NCBI RefSeq assembly: GCF_021049285.1
Contig: NZ_CP088017.1
Location: 2,491,380 to 2,555,379 of the forward strand
Source: Ruania halotolerans
GTDB taxonomy: Bacteria > Actinomycetota > Actinomycetes > Actinomycetales > Beutenbergiaceae
Reading direction: 5' to 3'
Length of the DNA: 64,000 nucleotides
Part shown: one piece after another, positions 8,693-16,711 of the stretch
Numbering within the stretch: the first letter of the stretch is position 1
Layout: the number at the start of each line of letters is the position of its first letter
The notes under the pieces: model-generated
The model's input: only the letters and a program-made list of their open reading frames with translations
Database searches by the model: none
What the model was told of the DNA's origin: nothing
Made by a program: the position numbers and the translations under genes

Positions 8693-9475
8693 ATGAACCG
8701 TCACGACCGCCTCGCCGCCCTGCTCGAGATGGTGGTGGCGCGCGAGCATGTGCAGGTCGAGGATGTCGTCACCGCGCTCAGTGTCTCCCCCGCCACGGTA
8801 CGCCGGGACCTGGATTCCCTCGCGGCCCAGCAGCTGGTGGTGCGCACCCGCGGTGGTGCGAGCGTGCCGCCGTCCTCCGGCGATCTGCCGCTGCGGTACA
8901 AGACGGCCCGTCAAAGCGCCGAGAAGGCGCGGATCGCACGAGCCGCAGCGAACATGGTGCAGCCCGGCGAAGTGGTCGGGATGAATGGCGGGACCACCAC
9001 CACCGAAGTGGCACGTGAGCTGGCAGTACACCCTGTGCTGCGAGAGAACGGGCAGACGTCGGTGACCGTGGTGACAAACGCCGTCAATATCGCGGCTGAG
9101 CTCGCCGTGCGCACCCACCTGCGCGTCGTGATGACCGGTGGCGTCGTGCGCGCGATGAGCTACGAACTCACTGGCCCACTCGCGGATCTGCTGCTCGGGC
9201 AGGTCACCGTGGACACGCTGTTTCTCGGGATCAATGGGTTGACCGTCGCCGAGGGTGCGTGCGCACACGATGAGGGCGAGGCCTCGATCGCTGCGGCCCT
9301 GGCCGGGCGGGCCGGGCGGGTCGTCGTCGTGGCCGATTCCACGAAACTCGGGCGACGTGCATTCGCCCGGATCGTCACCGCTGATCGCATTGACGAGGTC
9401 GTCACCGACGATGGTGCGGATCCCGGCGTCGTCAGCGACTTGGAAGCGGCCGGGCTGACGGTGACCTGCGTGTGA
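8693..9475 (+). CDS. DeoR-family transcriptional repressor of the sugar operon
   Basis: A 260-residue DeoR regulator starting at the ATG after GAGGAGA (8682-8688); the longer upstream reading frame has no such site. The N-terminus is a winged helix with the DeoR signature (VEDVVTALSVSPATVRRDLDSL). The C-terminal half is the ISOCOT-like sugar-phosphate sensor with GGTTTTEVARELA, VTNAVNIAAEL and GINGL. The gene is divergent from the SIS-ROK-PfkB-aldolase operon, and such repressors typically respond to a phosphorylated intermediate of the pathway they control. It ends 9 bases from the convergent exonuclease gene. Confidence 0.9.
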   Translation: MNRHDRLAALLEMVVAREHVQVEDVVTALSVSPATVRRDLDSLAAQQLVVRTRGGASVPPSSGDLPLRYKTARQSAEKARIARAAANMVQPGEVVGMNGGTTTTEVARELAVHPVLRENGQTSVTVVTNAVNIAAELAVRTHLRVVMTGGVVRAMSYELTGPLADLLLGQVTVDTLFLGINGLTVAEGACAHDEGEASIAAALAGRAGRVVVVADSTKLGRRAFARIVTADRIDEVVTDDGADPGVVSDLEAAGLTVTCV

Positions 9476-9484
9476 GCGCACTGG

Positions 9485-10441
9485 TCAGTCCCGCAGCACC
9501 TCAAGCAGCCGCTCGACCGAGCTGCCGATCCCCCACCTCTGCGTGAGCGCGTCCAGTCGTGTCGAGTCAGCCGGAGCCGGGCGGTCATCCGCGGTTCCGG
9601 GCAGGCGCAGGTCCACCTCGCCGAGATCGATGTCCCGGACGACGGCCACCACCTGCGGGGCCACGTCCAGATAGTCCCCGGCGGCATTGATCTTCGCACG
9701 CATCCCCGCGGCGAGGGGGGTGGCTGGATCTGCGGCCGCCGCCCGCACTCCGGCAAGATCGCCGTAGCTGGAGAGGAGGGAGGCTGCCGTCTTGTCACCC
9801 ACACCCTTCACACCCGGCAGCCCGTCCGAGGTATCCCCACGGAGGGTGGCGAAGTCGGCGTACCGGTTGGCCGGAACGCCGTACTTCTCCTGCACGACGG
9901 CGTCCGTGAGCACTTCGTGCCGGCCGACACCACGCGCGGTGTACAGCACACGCACCGGACCACCAGCAGCGTGGTCGTCCACCAATTGGAACAGGTCACG
10001 ATCGCCGGTGACCACGTTCACCGGCATTCCTGCCCCCGTCGCCAGGGTGCCGATCACATCGTCGGCCTCGTATCCATCGGCACCCACCACCGCGATCCCC
10101 AGCGCCGCAAGCGTCTCGGCGATCACCGGCACCTGGATGGCCAGCGGGTCGGGCACCTCCTCCACATCCGAGCCGCCGGCAACCTCCTCGACCACCCGAT
10201 GCCCCTTGTAACTGGGCAGCAGGTCCACCCGCCACTGAGGCCGCCAGTCGTTGTCCCAGCAGCACACCACGTGCGTGGGCCGGTACTGGCCGATCAAACG
10301 GGTGAGGAAGTCCAGCAGGCCGCGCACCGCGTTCACCGGAGTGCCGTCCGGCGCCGTGATCGTGTCCGGCACCCCGAAGAAGGCACGAAAGTACAGCGAG
10401 GCAGTGTCGAGCAGCAGCAGGGACTGTGGGCGTTCGCTCAT
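9485..10441 (-). CDS. Stand-alone 5'-3' exonuclease (PolA N-terminal-like flap nuclease)
   Basis: A 318-residue nuclease equivalent to the N-terminal domain of DNA polymerase I. Metal-binding acidic motifs are seen in LLLLDTASLYFRAFF, CWDNDWRPQWR, YEADDVIGTLA and TGDRDLFQLVDD. A helix-3-turn-helix follows (RGDTSDGLPGVKGVGDKTA). It removes flaps or RNA primers from 5' ends. The start is the ATG at 10441 (MSERPQ), because the residues upstream do not resemble the family. Many actinobacteria carry such a free exonuclease besides PolA. It stands alone, convergent with the DeoR gene. Confidence 0.93.
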   Translation of the reverse strand: MSERPQSLLLLDTASLYFRAFFGVPDTITAPDGTPVNAVRGLLDFLTRLIGQYRPTHVVCCWDNDWRPQWRVDLLPSYKGHRVVEEVAGGSDVEEVPDPLAIQVPVIAETLAALGIAVVGADGYEADDVIGTLATGAGMPVNVVTGDRDLFQLVDDHAAGGPVRVLYTARGVGRHEVLTDAVVQEKYGVPANRYADFATLRGDTSDGLPGVKGVGDKTAASLLSSYGDLAGVRAAAADPATPLAAGMRAKINAAGDYLDVAPQVVAVVRDIDLGEVDLRLPGTADDRPAPADSTRLDALTQRWGIGSSVERLLEVLRD

Positions 10442-10509
10442 GTGCACAGCCTGCCGTATCACGCCGACAATGGGTGGCGAGTACCGCTTCCATCGTCGGT
10501 ATCTGGACC

Positions 10510-10541
10510 CCCGCACGGATTGCCAGCGCCACCCGTGCGGG
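10510..10541 (-). terminator. Stem-loop in the exonuclease/epimerase gap
   Basis: CCCGCACGG (10510-10518) and CCGTGCGGG (10533-10541) are a perfect 9-base inverted repeat with a 14-base loop, in the 203-base gap between the two minus-strand genes. It probably ends the epimerase transcript. No T-tract follows, which is usual in high-GC genomes. Confidence 0.4.
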
Positions 10542-10644
10542 CGGTCTACCCTGACTCTGGCCGGCCTGCCCTGCGGCGAACCCGGCCGTGAGCATGAGCG
10601 CGTCGAGCGCCTCGCAAATCTGCCCGCTCACCGTCGGAGCGCCC

Positions 10645-11598
10645 TCAACCATGCAGGGCAGTCTGCCCCACGCTCGGCTCGCGCCACCACCGGACGGTCT
10701 CGGCGATACCCTCGGTGATCGATGTGGCCGTCAACCCCAGACGCGTCTCACTGCGGCTGGAGTCCATCACGAACGGCCGGTCGAACATGTATCCGGTCTC
10801 AGCGAGTTCACGCATTCCTCGGGAGACGACCCCGAAAGCGCGCAGCAGCCCGACCGGCAGCACTGACATCCGCGGCACGTCGACGCCACCGGCCGCGGCC
10901 ACCGCGGCGACCAGTTCGCGCTGCGTGAGGGCAGGGGCAGTCGGCGCCAACAGGAACGAGTTCCACAGCGTGTCATCTGCGGCGGCCACGATCATGGCGC
11001 GCGTCAGGTCCGGCACGTAGGTGAACGAGTGCGGCTCGTCCAGGCTTCCGATCACCCGCATCGTCTTTCCGGCCAGCACCGTGGGAACGAGCCGTTCCCC
11101 GGCGTGGGCGGTTCGCACTCGTGGCCCATAGAAGTCCGATGCCGCCACACTGATCGTCGGCGTGGTGTGCGCCTCCCGGGCCGCGAGCAGTTCAGTTCGC
11201 ACCCCGAGCTTGCCGCCGTGTGCGCGCCCGTAGCCGGTCTCGGTCATCGTCGAATCCACCTGGCCGTAGGAGTACAGGCTCTCCGGGAAGACCACGACGG
11301 CGCCCACCTCCCCCGCAACATCGAGCACCACCCGTTCGGCCGCCGGTAGTTCCTCCTTCCAGGTACGCGCGTCATACCGCGATCCGTGCATGCAGTGGTG
11401 GATCGTCGCGGCGCCGCGGGCCTGGTGCGCGAACGCCGCTCGATCGGAGGCGTCCACCGAACGCCGATCGATCGCCGGATGCTCCGGGCCGGAACCGGAT
11501 CGGGTCAGTAGGCGCACCTGCTCCCCTGCGTCGGCGAGTTGCAGGGCAAGCGTGGCGCCGACGGGCCCGGCTCCGGTGACGAGGTGGAATGAGGACAT
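10645..11598 (-). CDS. NAD(P)-dependent epimerase/dehydratase family protein (extended SDR)
   Basis: A 317-residue Rossmann protein starting at the ATG at 11598, preceded by GGAGA. The nucleotide-binding motif is LVTGAGPVGATLA at the N-terminus. The central part has VFPESLYSYG and later SDFYGPRV and SFTYVPDLTRAM, typical of nucleoside-sugar epimerase-like SDRs. The classical YxxxK is not obvious, so catalysis is uncertain; many relatives are NmrA- or isoflavone-reductase-like. The gene is divergent from a TetR-family regulator, with two near-identical palindromes in between, so it is very likely the regulator's target. The substrate is unknown. Confidence 0.82.
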   Translation of the reverse strand: MSSFHLVTGAGPVGATLALQLADAGEQVRLLTRSGSGPEHPAIDRRSVDASDRAAFAHQARGAATIHHCMHGSRYDARTWKEELPAAERVVLDVAGEVGAVVVFPESLYSYGQVDSTMTETGYGRAHGGKLGVRTELLAAREAHTTPTISVAASDFYGPRVRTAHAGERLVPTVLAGKTMRVIGSLDEPHSFTYVPDLTRAMIVAAADDTLWNSFLLAPTAPALTQRELVAAVAAAGGVDVPRMSVLPVGLLRAFGVVSRGMRELAETGYMFDRPFVMDSSRSETRLGLTATSITEGIAETVRWWREPSVGQTALHG

Positions 11599-11640
11599 GA
11601 CGTCTCCTGACAGGGATGAAGGGGCGAACACGAAGGAAAT

Positions 11641-11655
11641 GAGAGCAGTGCTCTC
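11641..11655. promoter_or_regulatory. Palindrome 1 in the epimerase/TetR gap (candidate TetR operator)
   Basis: GAGAGCAGTGCTCTC has perfect 7-base arms around one central base. Its core GAGCAGTGCTC (11643-11653) recurs 48 bases away with only the centre changed. It lies 43 bases upstream of the epimerase ATG. Confidence 0.6.
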
Positions 11656-11690
11656 CGTTGAAGGATGACATGCTGCTCGAACTAAAGCAA

Positions 11691-11701
11691 GAGCACTGCT
11701 C
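11691..11701. promoter_or_regulatory. Palindrome 2 in the epimerase/TetR gap (candidate TetR operator)
   Basis: GAGCACTGCTC repeats the core of palindrome 1 and lies 42 bases before the TetR start. The two sites are placed almost symmetrically, each about 42-43 bases from one of the divergent genes, fitting control of both promoters by one dimeric repressor. Confidence 0.6.
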
Positions 11702-11743
11702 ACATTAGTTGCGCGCGCTCACTCGAAGCGTCAGGATCGAGCC

Positions 11744-12436
11744 ATGAGCCCTACCCCTCGCGAGCGCGCCCGAGTTCAGACCGAGCAGGACATCCTGCGA
11801 ATCGCCCGCAACCACCTGGCCACCCAAGGCCCCGCGGGCCTTTCCCTGCGCGCTGTGGCCCGCGACCTCGGCGTGGTCTCCTCGGCCGTCTACCGATACG
11901 TACGCAGTCGGGATGAACTCCTCACCCTGCTCGTGGTGGAGGGATACAACGAACTCGGCGACGCTGTCGACGAGGCGATGGACGCCGTCGGGGGTATGAG
12001 CGACCGCGAGCAGTTCTTCGCACTGGGGCGGGCCGTACGCGCCTGGGCACGGCGCGAACCTGCCATGTACGCCCTGCTCTACGGAACTCCGGTACCCGGT
12101 TACGAAGCTCCCGGTGAACGCACCGTTGCGCCGGGCACTCGCGTCGTCCTGGCGCTCGCCCGCATCGTTGAGGAGGCCTGGGCAAACGACCGCCTCACGC
12201 TCACCCACGCAGCCGCACCGCTTCCCATCGCAGACCTCGAACGCATCCGGCGCGACCTCGGCTACCAGGGCCCGCCGGAGGTCGTCGCCCGCACCATCTT
12301 CGCCTGGGCCGCGCTGTTCGGGTGCGTCAACTTCGAGATCTTCGATCACTACGGCGCCGACACGTTCACCGACATCGAGACCCTCTTCGATCACCACCTC
12401 GCGCAGCTGGCGCACACTCTGGGGCTGACCCCGTGA
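11744..12436 (+). CDS. TetR/AcrR-family regulator with WHG-type C-terminal domain
   Basis: A 230-residue TetR regulator. The N-terminal helix-turn-helix is GLSLRAVARDLGVVSSAVYRY followed by RSRDELLTLLV. The C-terminal ligand domain has the features of the TetR_C_13/WHG group (REPAMYALLYGTPVPGY; FAWAALFGCVNFEIF). It is divergent from the epimerase gene, and two copies of a GAGCA-N-TGCTC palindrome lie between them. The inducing ligand is unknown; the target enzyme's substrate or product would be the usual guess. Confidence 0.92.
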   Translation: MSPTPRERARVQTEQDILRIARNHLATQGPAGLSLRAVARDLGVVSSAVYRYVRSRDELLTLLVVEGYNELGDAVDEAMDAVGGMSDREQFFALGRAVRAWARREPAMYALLYGTPVPGYEAPGERTVAPGTRVVLALARIVEEAWANDRLTLTHAAAPLPIADLERIRRDLGYQGPPEVVARTIFAWAALFGCVNFEIFDHYGADTFTDIETLFDHHLAQLAHTLGLTP

Positions 12437-12470
12437 TCGCCGCAATGTTCACGTGCTGATCGTGGGCCGT

Positions 12471-13316
12471 CTATCTGGTCCCGGACGCAGCAGCCGCCCT
12501 GGTCGCCCAGAACGCCACCGCCGCCGCGGCGGCCACATTGAGTGAGTCCACCCCGCCGGCCATCGGAATCGTCACCACCTCATCCACAGCACTGAGGGCA
12601 CCGCGGGTCAGGCCGTCTCCCTCGGTGCCGAGCACGATGGCCAATCGTTCCGGTGGATCGGCTGCGAGCACGTCCAGGGAGATCGCCTCCTCGGCGAGTG
12701 CGAGCGCTGCGACGGTGAAACCCAAGCTGCGCAACTCACCGACACCACCAGGCCACGGATCGATTCTGGTCCACGGCACTTGGAACACGGTGCCCATGGA
12801 GACGCGCACGCTGCGCCGGTACAGCGGGTCCGCGCAGCGCGGGGTCACCAGCACGGCATCCACGCCGAGCCCGGCCGCACTGCGAAATGCGGCACCGACG
12901 TTGGTGTGGTCCACGACGTCTTCGAGAATCGCCACCCGGCGAGCGCCGGCCACGACGTCGGCCACCGGCGCCAGCTCAGTTCGATGCATCGCGGCAAGCG
13001 CCCCGCGATGGAGGTGAAAGCCGGTAATGGCCTGCAGTACCTCCTCCTCGGCTAGGTAGACGGGTACCTCGCCGTGTTCCCCAGCGCCCACCGCGCGCAG
13101 CAGATCCTCCAGGTCCGGCAACCAGCGCGGCGCCATCAGGAAGGACCGGGGCCGATAGCCTGCCGCAACAGCCCGGCGGATCACCGTGGAGGACTCGGCC
13201 ATGAACAGGCCGCGCTCCGGCTCGAGCCGACGGCGCAGGGCCACGTCGGTGAGGCGGGTGTAGTCGGCGAGCAGGTCACCGTCGATGTCGGAGGCAGAGA
13301 GCGGGACCACGGGCAC
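12471..13316 (-). CDS. TrmH/SpoU-family RNA 2'-O-methyltransferase
   Basis: A 281-residue SPOUT enzyme. The N-terminus (YTRLTDVALRRRLEPERGLF) is the substrate-recognition region common to actinobacterial TrmH-like proteins. The knotted catalytic domain has motif 1 as EDVVDHTNVGAAFRSA, motif 2 as IVLGTEGDGLT and motif 3 as IPMAGGVDSLNVAAA. It methylates ribose in rRNA or tRNA using S-adenosylmethionine; which nucleotide cannot be read from sequence. It starts at a GTG with no ribosome site, but TAGGGT ends 6 bases upstream, so the message may be leaderless. It is convergent with the TetR gene. Confidence 0.92.
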   Translation of the reverse strand: MPVVPLSASDIDGDLLADYTRLTDVALRRRLEPERGLFMAESSTVIRRAVAAGYRPRSFLMAPRWLPDLEDLLRAVGAGEHGEVPVYLAEEEVLQAITGFHLHRGALAAMHRTELAPVADVVAGARRVAILEDVVDHTNVGAAFRSAAGLGVDAVLVTPRCADPLYRRSVRVSMGTVFQVPWTRIDPWPGGVGELRSLGFTVAALALAEEAISLDVLAADPPERLAIVLGTEGDGLTRGALSAVDEVVTIPMAGGVDSLNVAAAAAVAFWATRAAAASGTR

Positions 13317-13322
13317 CAGGCG

Positions 13323-13328
13323 ACCCTA
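13323..13328 (-). promoter_or_regulatory. Candidate -10 box of the TrmH-like gene (TAGGGT)
   Basis: TAGGGT ends 6 bases before the GTG start, the same leaderless-type arrangement as at metH and glgC. Confidence 0.4.
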
Positions 13329-13380
13329 ACGTCTGCGCCCGCGCGAGTGAGCAACCAGCCTCAGCCGCTGGGCGATCAGC

Positions 13381-14553
13381 TCAGCGGGTGAGCAACCAGC
13401 GCCGCGCCGGACGGTGGCCGGCCGCACGATCTCGCGCGGCGAACGTGATCGCGTTCCGGTAGTGCACGCTCACCTGCTCGTTGACGGCGTCCCAGGTACG
13501 TGCGGCCGTCGACTCCCGAGCGGCCATACCCATCTCCGCGCGGCGCACCGGATCGGCCACGAGCGAGGCCACGTGCTGCGCCATGGCGGCGAGCTGGCCG
13601 GGCTGGTAGAGAAAACCGTTCACGCCGTGCTGGACGAGGTCGATGGGCCCACCGCGAGAGGGAGCCACCACCGGCACACCGCACGCCTGAGCCTCCTGAA
13701 TCGTCTGGGCGAACGTGTCCATCTCACCGGTGTGCACGAACACGTCCAAGGAGGCCATCAGCCTGGGGAGTTCGGCGCCGTCCAATCGGCCGGTGAACAC
13801 TGCGCCAGGGAGGGCGCGGCGAAGCCACGCGTCCCGGGGACCGTCACCGACCACCACCAGCCGTACCCCTGGCACCTGCTGCAGTACGGCGAGGTCCTCC
13901 ACCTGCTTCTCCCGCGCGAGCCGACCCACATACCCGACGAGCACCTCGCCCTCGGCGAGCAGGGATGCCCGCAGCACGTCGTCGCGGTGCACGGATGAGA
14001 ACCGATCCCGGTCCACGCCATGCGGCCATACCGCCACCCGATGGACGCCACGGTCGATCAGCTGCTGGCACGCATAACTGGAGGGAGCCAGCGAAAGGGT
14101 AGCGCTCTTGTGAATGTCCTCGATCCGGCGCCACAGCAACGGTTCGATCTGGCGCACCTTGTATCGCTTGGCGTAACTGGGCACCTCGGTCTGGTAGACC
14201 GCGACCGAGGGCAGGCCCAGGGCGTGCGCGGCTCCGATGGCCTGCCAACCGAGCATGAACGGGGCGGCCAAGTGCACCACATCGGGATCGAACCACCGCA
14301 GGTGATCCTCCAGGGTCCGCACCCGGGGCGTGGACAACCGCATCTCGCTGTACCCGGGAAGCGGAACGGCGCGGAACCGCCGCACGCTCGCACCTGCGTA
14401 GATGCTGACTGAATCCTGACCACGGCGAGCCGCCGGAGCCAGGACGATCACCTCGTCACCGTTGGCTGCCAGGTACTCCAACAGCCGTAACAGGGTCACG
14501 GTGACCCCATTGGCTTGCGGAAGAAAGGACTCGGCAACTACGGCGATGCGCAC
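13381..14553 (-). CDS. GT4-family glycosyltransferase (MgtA/PimB-like mannosyltransferase)
   Basis: About 390 residues from the GTG at 14553 (VRIAVVAESFLPQANGV), the usual start of this family; an in-frame ATG at 14616 would add 21 residues unlike the family. The GT-B fold shows the N-terminal acceptor domain (QTEVPSYAKRY), the donor-site lysine region VGYVGRLAREKQVED, and the C-terminal E-x7-E motif in TGEMDTFAQTIQEAQACG. Close styles are the GDP-mannose-dependent mannosyltransferases MgtA and PimB that build glycolipids of the actinobacterial envelope. It acts on the cytoplasmic side of the membrane. The donor sugar is inferred from family resemblance. Confidence 0.85.
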   Translation of the reverse strand: MRIAVVAESFLPQANGVTVTLLRLLEYLAANGDEVIVLAPAARRGQDSVSIYAGASVRRFRAVPLPGYSEMRLSTPRVRTLEDHLRWFDPDVVHLAAPFMLGWQAIGAAHALGLPSVAVYQTEVPSYAKRYKVRQIEPLLWRRIEDIHKSATLSLAPSSYACQQLIDRGVHRVAVWPHGVDRDRFSSVHRDDVLRASLLAEGEVLVGYVGRLAREKQVEDLAVLQQVPGVRLVVVGDGPRDAWLRRALPGAVFTGRLDGAELPRLMASLDVFVHTGEMDTFAQTIQEAQACGVPVVAPSRGGPIDLVQHGVNGFLYQPGQLAAMAQHVASLVADPVRRAEMGMAARESTAARTWDAVNEQVSVHYRNAITFAARDRAAGHRPARRWLLTR

Positions 14554-14641
14554 CTGTGCATCGTGACAGATCGAGTCGCTGATCTGGATCAACCCGCAGG
14601 AGGATGTTGCGAGCATGGGCCTCGGTCAGAAGGCGGAGGAG

Positions 14642-16711
14642 CTACTCCACCTCAACGGATGCTGCGGCGAACTGTGCCCGGTAGAGCCGGGCATAGGCAC
14701 CCTCGGCGGCGAGCAGGTCGGCGTGGCTGCCCTGTTCGACGATAGCGCCTTCCTCCATCACCAGGATCACGTCCGCGTCCCGGATCGTGGAGAGCCGGTG
14801 TGCGATGACGAAGCTGGTCCGGCCTCGGCGCAGGGCGTTCATCGCCTCCTGCACGAGCACCTCGGTGCGGGTGTCCACGGAACTGGTCGCCTCGTCCAGG
14901 ATGAGGATGGCCGGGTCAGCCAGGAACGCGCGGGCGATTGTCAGCAGCTGCTTCTCCCCGGCACTGACGGCGGTTCCGTTTGTGCCTTCCTCGTCCAGCC
15001 GCGTGTCATAGCCCTGCGGCAAGGTGCGCACGAACGGGTCCACCCCGGTCGCCTCGGCTGCGGCGCGAAGTTCGGCATCGGTGACGGCGCGATGGGTGCC
15101 GTACCGGATGTTCTCGGCGATGGTGCCGCCCACCAGCCAGGTGTCCTGCAACACCATCCCGATATTCGAGCGCAGTTCTGCGCGAGTCAGGTGGCGGGTG
15201 TCCACGCCATCGATCGTGATTCGACCGCCCTGCACCTCGTAGAACCGCATGATGAGGTTCACCAGTGTCGTTTTCCCGGCCCCGGTTGGCCCCACGATCG
15301 CAATCGTCTGCCCCGGCTCCGCGACGAACGAGAGGTCCTCGATGAGCGGCGCCTGCGGCACGTACGAGAAGTCCACGCCCTCGAACGCAACTCGCCCGGA
15401 GACGCGCCCGAGGGTGGCCGGCTCCCTCGGATCGGGGTCCTCCTGCTCCGCATCCAACAGGTCGAACACGCGCTCCGCCGAGGCTGCACCGGACTGCATG
15501 AGGTTCATCAGGGAGGCGATCTGGGTGATCGGCTGAGAGAACTGCCGGGAATACTGCACGAACGCCTGGACATCGCCGAGGGATAGGGTGCCCGATGCCA
15601 CGCGCAGCGCACCCAGCACGGCGATCGCCACATACCCCACGTTCGCCACCCACCCCATCACGGGCTGGATCGTGCCGGTGATGAACTGCGCGCGGAACGA
15701 TGCCCGGTAGAGCCGGTCGTTCTCGTCCCGGAAGGTGGTGAGCGCCGCCTTCTCGTGTCCGAACACGCGCACCAGATCGTGTCCGGTGTACATCTCCTCC
15801 ACGTGAGAGTTCACCGTTCCGGTGCGCTTCCACTGCTCCACGAACTCCGGCTGCGATCGCTTCGCGATCTGTCCCACCACGACGGCGGAGAGCGGGATGG
15901 TCACCAGGGCCACCAGAGCGAGCTGCCAGGAGATCCAGAACATCATCGCGAGCACGCCGATCACGGTCAGCACTGAGGTGATCAGTTGAGACAGCGTCTG
16001 CTGGAGGCTCTGTGCGATGTTGTCGATGTCATTGGTCACGCGGGAAAGCACCTCGCCGCGAGCCTGCCGGTCGAAGTACCGCAGCGGGAGGCGGTTCAGC
16101 GCGGTCTCCACCTGCTCGCGCAGCCGATACACCACCTGCTGCACCACAGTGGTGGTGATCCGACCCTGCAACCAGGCGAACACGAACGCTCCCAGGTAGA
16201 CCAGGAGGACGACTGCCAGACCCGCCGCGAGCCGGTCGAAGTTGACACCCTCGCCAGGCACCACGTTCGGCATCCCTGCGACCATGTCGGCGCGGGTGTC
16301 CTGACCGGACGCGCGCAGCTGCTCGATGGCCTCTTCCCTGGTCCTACCAGCATCGAGTGTGCGGCCCACCAGCCCATCGAAGATCACGTTCGTGGCGTTG
16401 CCGAGCAGCTTCGGGCCGATCACCGTCAGCGCGGTCGCCACCACGCCGAGGAGTACGGCAACGAGCACCCAGATCCGGTCGGTGCGCAACTCGCCCACGA
16501 TCCGTCGTGCGGCACCGAGCAGGTCCTTCGGCTTCTCCGTGGGCATCGCGAGTCCGCCGGCCGGCCCACCGGCAGGGCGGGGCCGTTCCTCGACCTTCAC
16601 CTGTGCCTTCAGCTCGGAGTCGTCTGCACGCTCCCCCGCAGTGACGTCGCTGGAGCTCGGGGGGTCCTCGTTCGCGTCGTTTTCGCTCGCCCTGTCCCTC
16701 GGATCACTCAT
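14642..16711 (-). CDS. ABC exporter half-transporter, catalytic subunit of a heterodimer
   Basis: A 689-residue fused permease-ATPase. An acidic, hydrophilic N-terminal tail of about 75 residues precedes the six-helix exporter domain, which has an extra extracytoplasmic insert of about 55 residues after the first helix. The ATPase has Walker A GPTGAGKTT, Walker B ILILDEATSSVD with the catalytic glutamate intact, and an altered signature VSAGEKQL in place of LSGGQ. That pairing is typical of MdlB-like subunits working with a partner whose catalytic site is degenerate. Its start overlaps the partner's stop in an ATGA motif. The substrate (drug, lipid or peptide) is unknown. Confidence 0.9.
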   Translation of the reverse strand: MSDPRDRASENDANEDPPSSSDVTAGERADDSELKAQVKVEERPRPAGGPAGGLAMPTEKPKDLLGAARRIVGELRTDRIWVLVAVLLGVVATALTVIGPKLLGNATNVIFDGLVGRTLDAGRTREEAIEQLRASGQDTRADMVAGMPNVVPGEGVNFDRLAAGLAVVLLVYLGAFVFAWLQGRITTTVVQQVVYRLREQVETALNRLPLRYFDRQARGEVLSRVTNDIDNIAQSLQQTLSQLITSVLTVIGVLAMMFWISWQLALVALVTIPLSAVVVGQIAKRSQPEFVEQWKRTGTVNSHVEEMYTGHDLVRVFGHEKAALTTFRDENDRLYRASFRAQFITGTIQPVMGWVANVGYVAIAVLGALRVASGTLSLGDVQAFVQYSRQFSQPITQIASLMNLMQSGAASAERVFDLLDAEQEDPDPREPATLGRVSGRVAFEGVDFSYVPQAPLIEDLSFVAEPGQTIAIVGPTGAGKTTLVNLIMRFYEVQGGRITIDGVDTRHLTRAELRSNIGMVLQDTWLVGGTIAENIRYGTHRAVTDAELRAAAEATGVDPFVRTLPQGYDTRLDEEGTNGTAVSAGEKQLLTIARAFLADPAILILDEATSSVDTRTEVLVQEAMNALRRGRTSFVIAHRLSTIRDADVILVMEEGAIVEQGSHADLLAAEGAYARLYRAQFAAASVEVE

